A DNA stretch of 64,000 nucleotides, taken from the NCBI RefSeq assembly GCF_008271465.1, contig NZ_VMDU01000013.1, positions 16,666-80,665 on the forward strand, read 5' to 3'. Shown here in pieces: positions 31,278 through 41,244 of this stretch; position 1 is the first letter of the stretch; each line of letters begins with the position of its first letter. The DNA comes from Tabrizicola flagellatus. Lineage in GTDB: Bacteria; Pseudomonadota; Alphaproteobacteria; Rhodobacterales; Rhodobacteraceae. The notes below the pieces were generated by a model. That model had not been told where the DNA came from, did no database searches, and saw only the letters and a program-made list of their open reading frames with translations. The position numbers and the translations under genes are program-made.

Positions 31278-31973
31278 TCAGTCCACCCGCGCGGCGGCAA
31301 GGATCGCGGCCGGCCCGTCCTGCTGAACGATCACAGCCCCCGGCTCGTCGCCCGGAAAGGGTGCCGTCACTTCCAGCGGCTCGCGGCCGGACCAGTCGCC
31401 CAGCCGTTCCCACGAGGTGACGATATTGGTGTAGGTTATGGTCTTGCCGGCGTTCTCGCCCCGCTCGATCCGCACCGTCTCTTCCGGGGTATAGCGCACC
31501 AGCTGCACCCGGACGGGCTCGTCCAGCGGCGGATCCGCCTCGGCCCGGATCACCAGCCTGTCGCCCTCGCGCTGGACTGTCAGCCGCACCGGCGTGCCGG
31601 CTTCCAGATGCGCGCGCAGCAGCTTGGCGGTCTTTTCCGGCGCGAACCCCTCGATCCGGTCCTGCCCGCCGATGATCAACTGCGGCGTGTAGATCGTCCG
31701 CGAGCCCACCGCCTTGGCATAGGCGCGCTGGCGGTCGGTGAACTGCGCCTTGGCGAAACGGTCTTCCCAGCCGATGTAGTCCCAGTAATCGACATGCAGC
31801 GCGAGGGGCAGGATCTGCGGGTTCGACGCCAGCATCGCCACGAATTCATCGGCCGGCGGGCAGGAGGAACAGCCCTGGGAGGTATAAAGCTCCACCACCA
31901 CCACCGGCTCGGCCTGCAAGGGCACCGCGGCCGCAAGCCAGATCCCGCAAGCGGCGCTGACGAAATGTCGCAT
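31278..31973 (-). CDS. DUF1223 secreted thioredoxin-fold protein
   Basis: A 231-residue periplasmic protein with signal peptide MRHFVSAACGIWLAAAVPLQA. The DUF1223 hallmark ELYTSQGCSSCPPAD carries a CxxC pair at the start of a thioredoxin-like domain; HVDYWDYIGWEDRFA and the YTPQLIIGG segment with a cis-Pro follow. Function is not established; a role in thiol chemistry is suggested by the fold. It converges on the acyltransferase with only five bases between stops and diverges from acnA. Confidence 0.88.
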   Translation of the reverse strand: MRHFVSAACGIWLAAAVPLQAEPVVVVELYTSQGCSSCPPADEFVAMLASNPQILPLALHVDYWDYIGWEDRFAKAQFTDRQRAYAKAVGSRTIYTPQLIIGGQDRIEGFAPEKTAKLLRAHLEAGTPVRLTVQREGDRLVIRAEADPPLDEPVRVQLVRYTPEETVRIERGENAGKTITYTNIVTSWERLGDWSGREPLEVTAPFPGDEPGAVIVQQDGPAAILAAARVD

Positions 31974-32099
31974 GTCGCGTATCCTGATCCTTGTCCCCAG
32001 TGCGTTATAGGGATGCCCGGCAGCGCGAGCCAATCAAGGTTTTGCGAGAGACCTGTCATATGCTGTAGGAAAGCCGCAAAGCGGGGCTGGATATTCGGC

Positions 32100-32115
32100 A
32101 TACAATGGTATACAA
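32100..32115 (+). promoter_or_regulatory. Direct repeat/TGGTATACAA site upstream of acnA
   Basis: ATACAA occurs twice exactly ten bases apart, 34-49 bases before the acnA start, and the second copy lies in TGGTATACAA, which resembles GntR/FCD-family operators. This is a weak motif call; no regulator gene is nearby. Confidence 0.3.
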
Positions 32116-32148
32116 ATCCGCCGCAACCGACCTTCATGGGAGCCAGAG

Positions 32149-34836
<2,688 letters not shown>

Positions 34837-34860
34837 GCGCGGAAACGCACTGTTTCCACG

Positions 34861-34894
34861 GAAGGCCCGGGCAACCCCCGGGTCTTCACTTTTT
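34861..34894 (+). terminator. Rho-independent terminator after acnA
   Basis: An eleven-base stem (34861-34871 with 34877-34887, one G-T pair) closes a CAACC loop and is followed by ACTTTTT, 24 bases after the acnA stop. Confidence 0.9.
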
Positions 34895-34948
34895 GTTCCG
34901 AGTTTCGGCGGCAGTCTGAGGTAGTCCCCGGCCAGAAGGCTTTGCACC

Positions 34949-35092
34949 ATGTCCGACCGCTTTCCGCCCCTCCGCCCGCAACAGGCCATGACCCCGGCCC
35001 GCTCGACGGGCCGCGCGCTTCCGACCCCGGCCCCGATTGACCTGACGCTGCTCGCGGGCTTCGTACTCGTCCTGACCCTTGCGCTGATCTAG
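34949..35092 (+). CDS. Small single-pass membrane protein
   Basis: A 47-residue product preceded by AGAAGG at good spacing. The N-terminal half is polar and Pro/Arg-rich; the C-terminus is one hydrophobic helix (LTLLAGFVLVLTLALI), so a tail-anchored membrane protein is predicted. It lies between the acnA terminator and a 63-base repeat, with no neighbour on the same strand. No family is recognised; the ribosome binding site and hydrophobic end support it as real. Confidence 0.45.
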   Translation: MSDRFPPLRPQQAMTPARSTGRALPTPAPIDLTLLAGFVLVLTLALI

Positions 35093-35167
35093 GGCACGCG
35101 CCGCGAACCGGGCGGTTCCCGGGGCCTGCGACGGGGGTCAGACCGGGCAGTGCAGAAGTTAAGAGAT

Positions 35168-35230
35168 CCCTAACGTCCGCGACCAAGTCATTGGGATCAT
35201 TGGACGATCAGAAAATGTCCACCGTGGACA
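35168..35230 (+). repeat. 63-base conserved intergenic element, copy 1
   Basis: The element starts with CCCTAAC and ends with TGTCCACCGTGGACA, a 15-base near-palindrome. Copy 2 at 62480-62542 is in the opposite orientation, has exactly the same length, and agrees at 43 of 63 positions with blocks CCCTAAC, TCATTG..ATCA, TCAGA and the whole palindrome. Here it fills the gap between a small plus-strand gene and the 3' end of ccmG; the palindrome ends one base from the ccmG stop. Confidence 0.75.
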
Positions 35231-35231
35231 C

Positions 35232-35771
35232 TCAGCTGCCGCCGGCCAGCGCCTTCTCCAGTTCCGGCTTGAAGCGGGTCTCGTAATCGGTGCCGACCAG
35301 CGGCCCGACAAAGCGGAACAGGACGGTCCCGTCCCCTCCGATGATGAAGGTCTCGGGCGGGGCGGTGACCCCCCAGTCAATCGCCCCGCGCATCGTCGGG
35401 TCGGTGGCGACACCGATGAAGGGGTTGCCCTCCTCGGCCAGGTAGGCCACGGCCTTCGCGTCGTCGTCGCGGATGTTGACCCCGGCGACCCGGATGCCTT
35501 GGGCAGCCATCTCCTTCAGCACCGGATGTTCGGCCCGGCAGGGCGGGCACCAGGTGGCCCAGAAGTTGACCACCGTCACCTCGCCCGACCGCAGATCGGC
35601 TTCGGTCAGCCCGGGGATGCCCGGCAGCGTCGTCGCGGGCAGGGCCGGCGCCGGTCGGCCGACGAAGACCGATTGCAGCTCTCCGGGGTTCGACCGCTGC
35701 ATCCCCGCGTAGAACAGCCCCGCCAGTCCCGCGAACAGGACCGGGGGCAGGATCATCAGCCACCTAGCCAT
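35232..35771 (-). CDS. ccmG: Thiol:disulfide interchange protein CcmG/DsbE
   Basis: Periplasmic membrane-anchored thioredoxin that reduces apocytochrome c before heme ligation. The 179-residue protein has an N-terminal anchor (LMILPPVLFAGLAGLFYAG), the redox site WATWCPPC with C75 and C78, the conserved acidic and GVYG-like region replaced by GVTAPPETFII with the cis-Pro, and a family-typical GRPAPALPATTLPG lead. It overlaps ccmD by eight bases and is the last gene of the ccmABCDG run on the minus strand. Confidence 0.95.
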   Translation of the reverse strand: MARWLMILPPVLFAGLAGLFYAGMQRSNPGELQSVFVGRPAPALPATTLPGIPGLTEADLRSGEVTVVNFWATWCPPCRAEHPVLKEMAAQGIRVAGVNIRDDDAKAVAYLAEEGNPFIGVATDPTMRGAIDWGVTAPPETFIIGGDGTVLFRFVGPLVGTDYETRFKPELEKALAGGS

Positions 35772-35925
35772 CCGACTTCTCCTGCCGCGCCTCGACCTCG
35801 GCCAGCGCGCGCTTCATCCGCGCCGACTGCCACAGCGACAGCCCGACCAGCGCCGCGACCAGCACCGCCGTGGCCAGATAGGACCCCAGCACCGCGACGG
35901 CGTATTTCCCCAGATCCGGCATCAT
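35764..35925 (-). CDS. ccmD: Heme exporter protein CcmD
   Basis: A 53-residue single-pass membrane protein that helps release holo-CcmE from the CcmABC complex. The helix YAVAVLGSYLATAVLVAALVG is followed by a charged cytoplasmic tail rich in Glu, Arg and Lys, the CcmD pattern. Its ATG overlaps the ccmC stop by four bases, and its 3' end overlaps ccmG. Size, position and topology identify it better than sequence. Confidence 0.9.
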   Translation of the reverse strand: MMPDLGKYAVAVLGSYLATAVLVAALVGLSLWQSARMKRALAEVEARQEKSDG

Positions 35926-36650
35926 GCGACCCGCTCCCGCGCCAGAAGGGCCTTCAGCCGCCGCGCACGGATCTCGGTCCGGGTGCGCACGAGGACCATG
36001 GTCACGAACAGGAGGATGAAGCCCGCGATGCAGACCACCAGCGGCAGCCAGAACACGTCCGACACATTCTCCTGCTTGTCCATCGACAGCGAGGCCCCCT
36101 GGTGCAGCCCCTGGTTCCAGAAGTTCACCGCATAGCGCGACAGGAGCGCAAAGACCGAGCCAACCAGGCAGAGGATCGAGGTCAGGTCGGCCGCCGTGTC
36201 GGGGTCCTCGATGGCCGCCCAGAGCGCCATGTAGCCGAAATAGAACAGCGTCAGGATCAGGAACGAGGTAAGCCGCGGGTCCCAGGCCCACCAGGTGCCC
36301 CACATCGGCTGGCCCCAGAGCGCGCCGGTGACCAGCGCGATCAGCGTGAAGGTCAGCCCCACCGGCGCGGCGGCCTTGGCAGCGAGCGCCGAGACGTGGT
36401 GGCGGCGGACGATCCAGATCAGCGAGGTCACCAGCATCATGATCCAGGCATTGATCGCCATCATCGCGGCGGGCACATGCAGGTAGATGATCTTGACCGT
36501 CGAGCCCTGCTTGTAGTCGTCGGGCGTGAAGAAGAAGCCCCAGACCAGGCCGACGACCAGCAGGATCACCGTCAGCCCCACAGCCCAGGGCAAGGCCCAG
36601 GCCGAGGTCTGCATGAACTTCTTCGGGTTCGCATATTCCCAAATCGACAT
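35922..36650 (-). CDS. ccmC: Heme exporter/lyase protein CcmC
   Basis: Binds heme in the periplasmic tryptophan-rich loop and passes it to CcmE. The 242-residue protein has six membrane helices, the signature WGTWWAWDPRLTS at about 117-129, and the two flanking heme-ligand histidines, H58 in YLHVP and one in NQGLHQGAS. The ATG at 36650 gives the typical MSIWEYANPKKF start. It lies 55 bases after ccmB and is coupled to ccmD. Confidence 0.96.
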   Translation of the reverse strand: MSIWEYANPKKFMQTSAWALPWAVGLTVILLVVGLVWGFFFTPDDYKQGSTVKIIYLHVPAAMMAINAWIMMLVTSLIWIVRRHHVSALAAKAAAPVGLTFTLIALVTGALWGQPMWGTWWAWDPRLTSFLILTLFYFGYMALWAAIEDPDTAADLTSILCLVGSVFALLSRYAVNFWNQGLHQGASLSMDKQENVSDVFWLPLVVCIAGFILLFVTMVLVRTRTEIRARRLKALLARERVA

Positions 36651-36705
36651 GGGCAGTTGCCTATCCTGTTCCAGTTTTCCGCTCAACACACCATCGCGCG
36701 AGAGT

Positions 36706-37362
36706 TCAGCGCAAATTGACGCGGATCGCGCTTGCGGCCGCAAACGGCAACAGCGCCGCTGCCCCCAGGCTGATCGCTGCAAGCAGCGCCAGGGGCGTCC
36801 CCAACGCCATCCCTTCGGCCCCGCGCCGGACGACCTCTCCGCCGAAGATAAGGGTGGGCACATAGAGCGGCAGGACCAACAGCGACAGGAGAAGCCCGCC
36901 CCGGCGCAGGCCCACGGTGAGCGCAGCGCCGAAGGCGCCGATCATCGACAGGGCCGGCGTGCCGAGCACGAGGCTCACCACAAGCCAGGGATAGCCCCCC
37001 GAGGGCAGGTTCAGGAACACCGCCAGCCCGGGCGCGATCAGGGTCAGGGGCAAGCCCGTGACCAGCCAGTGCGCAAGCGCCTTGACCGCGACGACAGCCT
37101 CAAGCGGGATCGGCGCAGTGGCCAGCAGGTCCAGCGATCCGTCCTCGTGATCCAGCGCGAAGATCCGGTCCAGAGACAGAAGGCAGGCCAGGAGCGCGCC
37201 GACCCACAGGATCCCCGGCGCGATCCGGCCCAGCGTCCCGCCCTCGGGCCCGACCCCCAAGGGCACCAGCACCGACAGAAGGAAGAAGAACGCCAGCCCC
37301 AGCCCGAACCCGCCGCCGGAGCGGAAGGCAAGCCGCAGGTCGCGCAGCAGCAGCGCCTTCAT
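36706..37362 (-). CDS. ccmB: Heme exporter membrane subunit CcmB
   Basis: Permease of the CcmAB transporter that drives holo-CcmE release. The 218-residue protein has six hydrophobic helices and the conserved LDRIFALDHEDGSLDLL segment that contacts CcmA, plus LPLYVPTLIFGGEV. It follows ccmA after a 76-base gap, longer than the other gaps in the run, which contains a dispersed intergenic motif. Confidence 0.95.
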   Translation of the reverse strand: MKALLLRDLRLAFRSGGGFGLGLAFFFLLSVLVPLGVGPEGGTLGRIAPGILWVGALLACLLSLDRIFALDHEDGSLDLLATAPIPLEAVVAVKALAHWLVTGLPLTLIAPGLAVFLNLPSGGYPWLVVSLVLGTPALSMIGAFGAALTVGLRRGGLLLSLLVLPLYVPTLIFGGEVVRRGAEGMALGTPLALLAAISLGAAALLPFAAASAIRVNLR

Positions 37363-37374
37363 GACGCCCCCCGC

Positions 37375-37408
37375 ATTTGCCCTTTTCCAAAATACTCCCG
37401 CCGGAGGC
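37375..37408 (-). repeat. GGGAGTATTTTGGAAAAG-type motif between ccmA and ccmB
   Basis: On the minus strand the gap reads CGGCGGGAGTATTTTGG followed by AAAAGGGCAAATG. A close variant (GTGGGATATTTGGGAACAG and GTGAAAG) is found at 63864-63889. I recall similar GGGAGTATTT..AGATGAA strings between genes in many Rhodobacterales, downstream of genes in the direction of transcription. Role unknown. Confidence 0.5.
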
Positions 37409-37438
37409 TCCGACGGCGCATCCGGGTGCCGGGGTCGG

Positions 37439-38053
37439 TCATGCGAAGGCCTCGTCGAAGCCGGTATTCTGGATCACCCGGGCGCGGTGGGGCTCGAGGT
37501 CGAGCACCTGCGCCTCGGGCAGGCCGAGATCCACATGGGTGGCGATGACCGCAAGCCCGCCATGCGCCAGATGCGCGCGAACCGCGGCGGCAAAGAGCGC
37601 GACCGAGGCCACGTCGAGGCTGACGGTGGGTTCGTCGAGCAGCCAGACCGGCCGCCCCGTCACCAGAAGCCGCGCGAGGCCCAGGCGGCGCTTCTGGCCG
37701 GCGGAAAGCTCTCCGGCGCGGCGGCGGACGAGGGCGGTCAGGTCGAGCGCGGCCAGGGCCGCGTGGATCCCCGGACCGCCGTAGATGCGCGACCAGAATT
37801 CCAGGTTCTCGGCCACGGTCAGGGTCGATTTCAGCCCGTCGGCATGGGCGGCATAGGCGACCGTATCGGGGGACAGGTCGAAGGCCCCCCCGGCGGGCGG
37901 TTGCAGGCCGGCCAGCGTGCGCAGGAGCGTGGTCTTGCCCGCCCCGTTCGGTCCGCGCAGGATCAGCGCCTCGCCAGAGGCCACGCGCAGCGTCAGGCCG
38001 CGCAGGACCGTGACGCCGCCCCGGGCCACCGCAAGGTCATCCAGTTTCAGCAT
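37439..38053 (-). CDS. ccmA: Heme exporter ATP-binding subunit CcmA
   Basis: ABC ATPase of the cytochrome c maturation system. In 204 residues it shows Walker [10 protein letters not shown], the ABC signature [15 protein letters not shown], Walker B VWLLDEPT and the switch His in VIATHVD. It is the first gene of ccmABCDG. The final residues are standard for the short CcmA form. Confidence 0.95.
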   Translation of the reverse strand: MLKLDDLAVARGGVTVLRGLTLRVASGEALILRGPNGAGKTTLLRTLAGLQPPAGGAFDLSPDTVAYAAHADGLKSTLTVAENLEFWSRIYGGPGIHAALAALDLTALVRRRAGELSAGQKRRLGLARLLVTGRPVWLLDEPTVSLDVASVALFAAAVRAHLAHGGLAVIATHVDLGLPEAQVLDLEPHRARVIQNTGFDEAFA

Positions 38054-38098
38054 GGCCGAAGCCCTAGCCGAAGGTGGGGAGATCGGAAAGGGGGATGG

Positions 38099-39682
38099 TC
38101 AGCCATCCTCCCAGTCCCCGAGAAGGATGTTGCGCGTCACCACCTCGACCGGCCGCTCCCGCGCGATCAGGCCCGCGACCCATTCGCAGGAGGCGGCGTT
38201 GAACACGGCCCCCCTGCCCCGCCGGTATTCCGCCATGCAGCCGTTGCCGCGGCTGGCTAGGCCGAGCGTTTCCGGCGTGATCGCGCCATATACGGTCTGC
38301 GCCACCTCCTCGGCGTCGAGCGTGCCGATGAAGTGATCCATGTCGTGCGGCCCGGTGTGATGCGCCAGCGTGGTGGCGGGCGAGAGGGCGACGATGGTCA
38401 GGTCCCCTTCCAGCCCGGTATCGGGGGCGGGGTATGGCAGGCCCTTGCGGATCTCGTAGTCGATCCCGTCCACCTCGTAGCCAAAGATCTTCGAGTGCGC
38501 GCCAAGGACATCGCCGTAGCCAAGGCCGGTGCCGGCCATCGACCAATGGTCGGGGCGATAGAGGGTGAAGCCGCCGGAGCCGTGGGCGGCGCAGCGGCTC
38601 CAGCCGGCATAGACGCCCATTGATCCGGTCAGGCCCATCGTCGCCACGGCCGGGCGGCGGGCGCGGGGGTGGTCCCAGTAGCTGGTGATGCGGTCGGTCT
38701 GGCCAAGGGGGTCCTCGGCCTCGGCCCTGGACTTGTGGCAGGTCTGGGTGAGGAGGTCGGGCGAGAGCCGCGTCTGCCAGAAGAAGTTGCCGCCGAAGCG
38801 CGCAAGCTGGCCGCCTGCGTCGATCCAGGCGTCGAGATGGTCGCGCATCTCCCAGGTCCAGTATTCGTCATGGCCGACGATGACGGCGCGCGGGTAACCT
38901 TTCAGAAGGTCGGGGTCGGCGTGGAGGTCGTGCTGGGTGACGTAGTCCAGTGCGATGCCCTGCCCCTCCGCCCAAAGCGCGAAGGGGCGCTCAAACGCGG
39001 CCCAGCCAGAGGAGGCGTATTTCTTGGAAATGCCGTTCGCGCGGGCGTAGTCCATGTGCGGATAGCGCGGGCGGGAGAGAAGCGGCGAGGCATGGGGGAT
39101 GCGGGGGGCGTCCTCGGGCCAGCGGACGAAGCCTTTGGCCCAGGGGCGCAGGAGGCTGACCTCGGCGGCGAAATCCCCCCCGGTCGGGCCGCAGAGGCCC
39201 TGGTAATGGTTCGACCCGCCCCAGTCGTTGTAGGCGCACCAGGTGCCGGTGGCGAGGATCAGGGCCAGCTTCGTGGTGGGTCGGGCGGGTTTCAGGACGA
39301 ACATGCCTTGGGAGGAGTGGCCGTCGATCTCCAGCGTCACGGTATAAACGCCGGTCGGCCAGTCCTCGGGGATCCGCGTCTCGAAGGCCTCGGGCCAGCC
39401 GCAGCCCTTGACCGAGCAATCGGAAGGGGTGGCGGCGAAACGGGTTGGGATGGTGGTGTCGAGGACGGTGAAGGGCGTGAGGCCGTCGCGGGCGATGACC
39501 AGGCGGGCTTCGCGGGCCGAGGACATGGCGTGGAGGCGCAGGGTCTCTCCCGGCCGGTAGGACAGCGCGGCGGTGTAGCCCCAGACCTGGGGGCGCGCCG
39601 GGTCGGGCGAGGCGGTCTCGAAATAATGCCCGGTGACCGGATCGCCGTCGTCATGGGGACCGGGGACGAAGAAGCCTTGCAT
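38099..39682 (-). CDS. N,N-dimethylformamidase large-subunit-like protein
   Basis: A 527-residue protein whose C-terminal two thirds match the DmfA2 C-terminal family of N,N-dimethylformamidase, an iron enzyme that hydrolyses dimethylformamide to dimethylamine and formate. Visible segments are WCAYNDWGGSNHYQG, the GHDEYWTWEMRD motif and FGGNFFWQTR. The known enzyme has a longer large subunit and a separate small subunit; neither extension nor small subunit is present here, so the natural substrate may differ. No signal peptide. It diverges from a FAD oxidoreductase with 115 bases between starts. Confidence 0.82.
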   Translation of the reverse strand: MQGFFVPGPHDDGDPVTGHYFETASPDPARPQVWGYTAALSYRPGETLRLHAMSSAREARLVIARDGLTPFTVLDTTIPTRFAATPSDCSVKGCGWPEAFETRIPEDWPTGVYTVTLEIDGHSSQGMFVLKPARPTTKLALILATGTWCAYNDWGGSNHYQGLCGPTGGDFAAEVSLLRPWAKGFVRWPEDAPRIPHASPLLSRPRYPHMDYARANGISKKYASSGWAAFERPFALWAEGQGIALDYVTQHDLHADPDLLKGYPRAVIVGHDEYWTWEMRDHLDAWIDAGGQLARFGGNFFWQTRLSPDLLTQTCHKSRAEAEDPLGQTDRITSYWDHPRARRPAVATMGLTGSMGVYAGWSRCAAHGSGGFTLYRPDHWSMAGTGLGYGDVLGAHSKIFGYEVDGIDYEIRKGLPYPAPDTGLEGDLTIVALSPATTLAHHTGPHDMDHFIGTLDAEEVAQTVYGAITPETLGLASRGNGCMAEYRRGRGAVFNAASCEWVAGLIARERPVEVVTRNILLGDWEDG

Positions 39683-39797
39683 CGTGCGCCTCGCGTGGTT
39701 TTCGCGCAGCATCGGCGGGGCGCGGGGCGATGGCAACGGGCTTGATCCTTGAAATGTGGCCGTTGCTGTGGCCCCTTGGCCGAAAACAGGGGGTTTC

Positions 39798-41171
39798 ATG
39801 CGGATCGGAGATGTCTCGTTCTGGTATGCCGACATCGGCCTGCCCTACCGGCGCGCGGCGCTGGCCGGCGACACGACGGCGGATGTGGCGATCATCGGGG
39901 CGGGATATACCGGGCTCTGGACCGCCTGGTACCTGAAACAGGCGAACCCCGCGCTGGACGTGCTGGTGATCGAGAAGGAGTTCGCGGGCTTCGGCGCCTC
40001 GGGCCGGAACGGGGGCTGGCTGACGGGCGGCTTTGCCTGGAACCATGCGCGGTATCTGGAGAGCTCGTCGGAGCACGCGGTGCGCGCCATGGTCGAGGCG
40101 ATGAACGGCACGGTGGAAGAAGTGATCCGCGTGGCCGAGGCCTGCGGGATCGAGGCCGACATCCAGCGCACCGACGAGCTGATGGTGGCGACGAAGCCGG
40201 CGCAGCTCGGGCGGATGCGGGCCGAGGTGGCGCACCGGCGGCACTGGGGCGAGGAGGACCGGGTCTTCGAGATGTCGGCGAAGGACCTGGAGGCGCGCAT
40301 CCGCATCCCCGGGGCGCTTGGCGCGATGGTGGTGACGAACGTGGCGCGCGTGCAGCCGGCCAAGCTGGTCCGGGGGCTGGCCAAGGCGGTGGAGCGCGCG
40401 GGCGTCAGGATCGTCGAGGGCACCACCGTCACGGGCTATGAGCCGGGGGTGGTCACCACCGACCACGGCCGCGTCGAGGCGCCGGTGATCCTGCGCTGCA
40501 CCGAGGGCTTCACGGCAGGATTGCCGGGGCACAAGCGGGAATGGCTGCCGATGAACTCGGCCCAGATCGCGACCGAGCCGCTGCCGCCCGAGGTGTGGGA
40601 GAAGATCGGCTGGCAAGGCCATGAGATCGTGGGCGATTTCGCCAACGCCTATTGCTATTGCCAGCGCACGCGCGAGGGTCGGATCACCGTGGGCGCGCGC
40701 GGGGTTCCCTACCGGTTCGGCTCGAACCTCGACACGAACGGCGCGCCGGACCCCGAAACGATCCGGCGGCTGACCGCGATCCTGCACCGGCATTTCCCCG
40801 CCGCACGGGGCGCCAGGATAGACCATGCCTGGTGCGGCGTCCTGGGCGTGCCGCGCGACTGGTGCGCGACGGTGGGGCTGGACCCGACCACCGGCCTGGG
40901 CTGGGCGGGGGGCTATGTGGGGGTGGGGGTTTCCACTTCGAACCTCGCGGGGCGGACGCTGGCCGACCTGGCCCTGGGACGGGACACGGACCTGGTCCAC
41001 CTGCCCTGGGTCAACCGCCGGGTGCGCAACTGGGAGCCCGAGCCGATCCGCTGGCTGGGGGTGCACGGGATGTATGCGCTGCTGAACGCCGCCGACCGGC
41101 GCGAGGACCGGCCGGGCGCGGGGCCGTCGAAGCTGGCGGCGCTGGGGAACTGGCTGACCGGGCGCGGTTAG
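39798..41171 (+). CDS. FAD-dependent oxidoreductase, DAO/PuuB type
   Basis: A 457-residue amine or amino-acid oxidase of the DAO superfamily. The Rossmann motif VAIIGAGYTGLWTAWYL begins near residue 34, with GFGASGRNGGWLTGG and the C-terminal FAD-binding GYVGVGVSTSNLAGR. Relatives such as PuuB oxidise glutamyl-putrescine, and others act on N-methylated amino acids. The ATG at 39798 (MRIGDVSFWYADIG) is preferred over one 14 codons upstream. Divergence from the dimethylformamidase-like gene hints at a shared amine substrate. Confidence 0.88.
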   Translation: MRIGDVSFWYADIGLPYRRAALAGDTTADVAIIGAGYTGLWTAWYLKQANPALDVLVIEKEFAGFGASGRNGGWLTGGFAWNHARYLESSSEHAVRAMVEAMNGTVEEVIRVAEACGIEADIQRTDELMVATKPAQLGRMRAEVAHRRHWGEEDRVFEMSAKDLEARIRIPGALGAMVVTNVARVQPAKLVRGLAKAVERAGVRIVEGTTVTGYEPGVVTTDHGRVEAPVILRCTEGFTAGLPGHKREWLPMNSAQIATEPLPPEVWEKIGWQGHEIVGDFANAYCYCQRTREGRITVGARGVPYRFGSNLDTNGAPDPETIRRLTAILHRHFPAARGARIDHAWCGVLGVPRDWCATVGLDPTTGLGWAGGYVGVGVSTSNLAGRTLADLALGRDTDLVHLPWVNRRVRNWEPEPIRWLGVHGMYALLNAADRREDRPGAGPSKLAALGNWLTGRG

Positions 41172-41244
41172 CGCAAACTGAACGCTTGCCCGGACCGGAC
41201 GGCTTGGCCTACCGTGCGCCCCATCTGCTGGGGGGGAATCCGCA

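Noticed and set aside
35216..35230. TGTCCACCGTGGACA read as paired DnaA boxes
   Set aside because: The half-sites lack the TTATnCACA consensus beyond TCCAC, and no origin features (AT-rich unwinding region, dnaA or parAB) are near.
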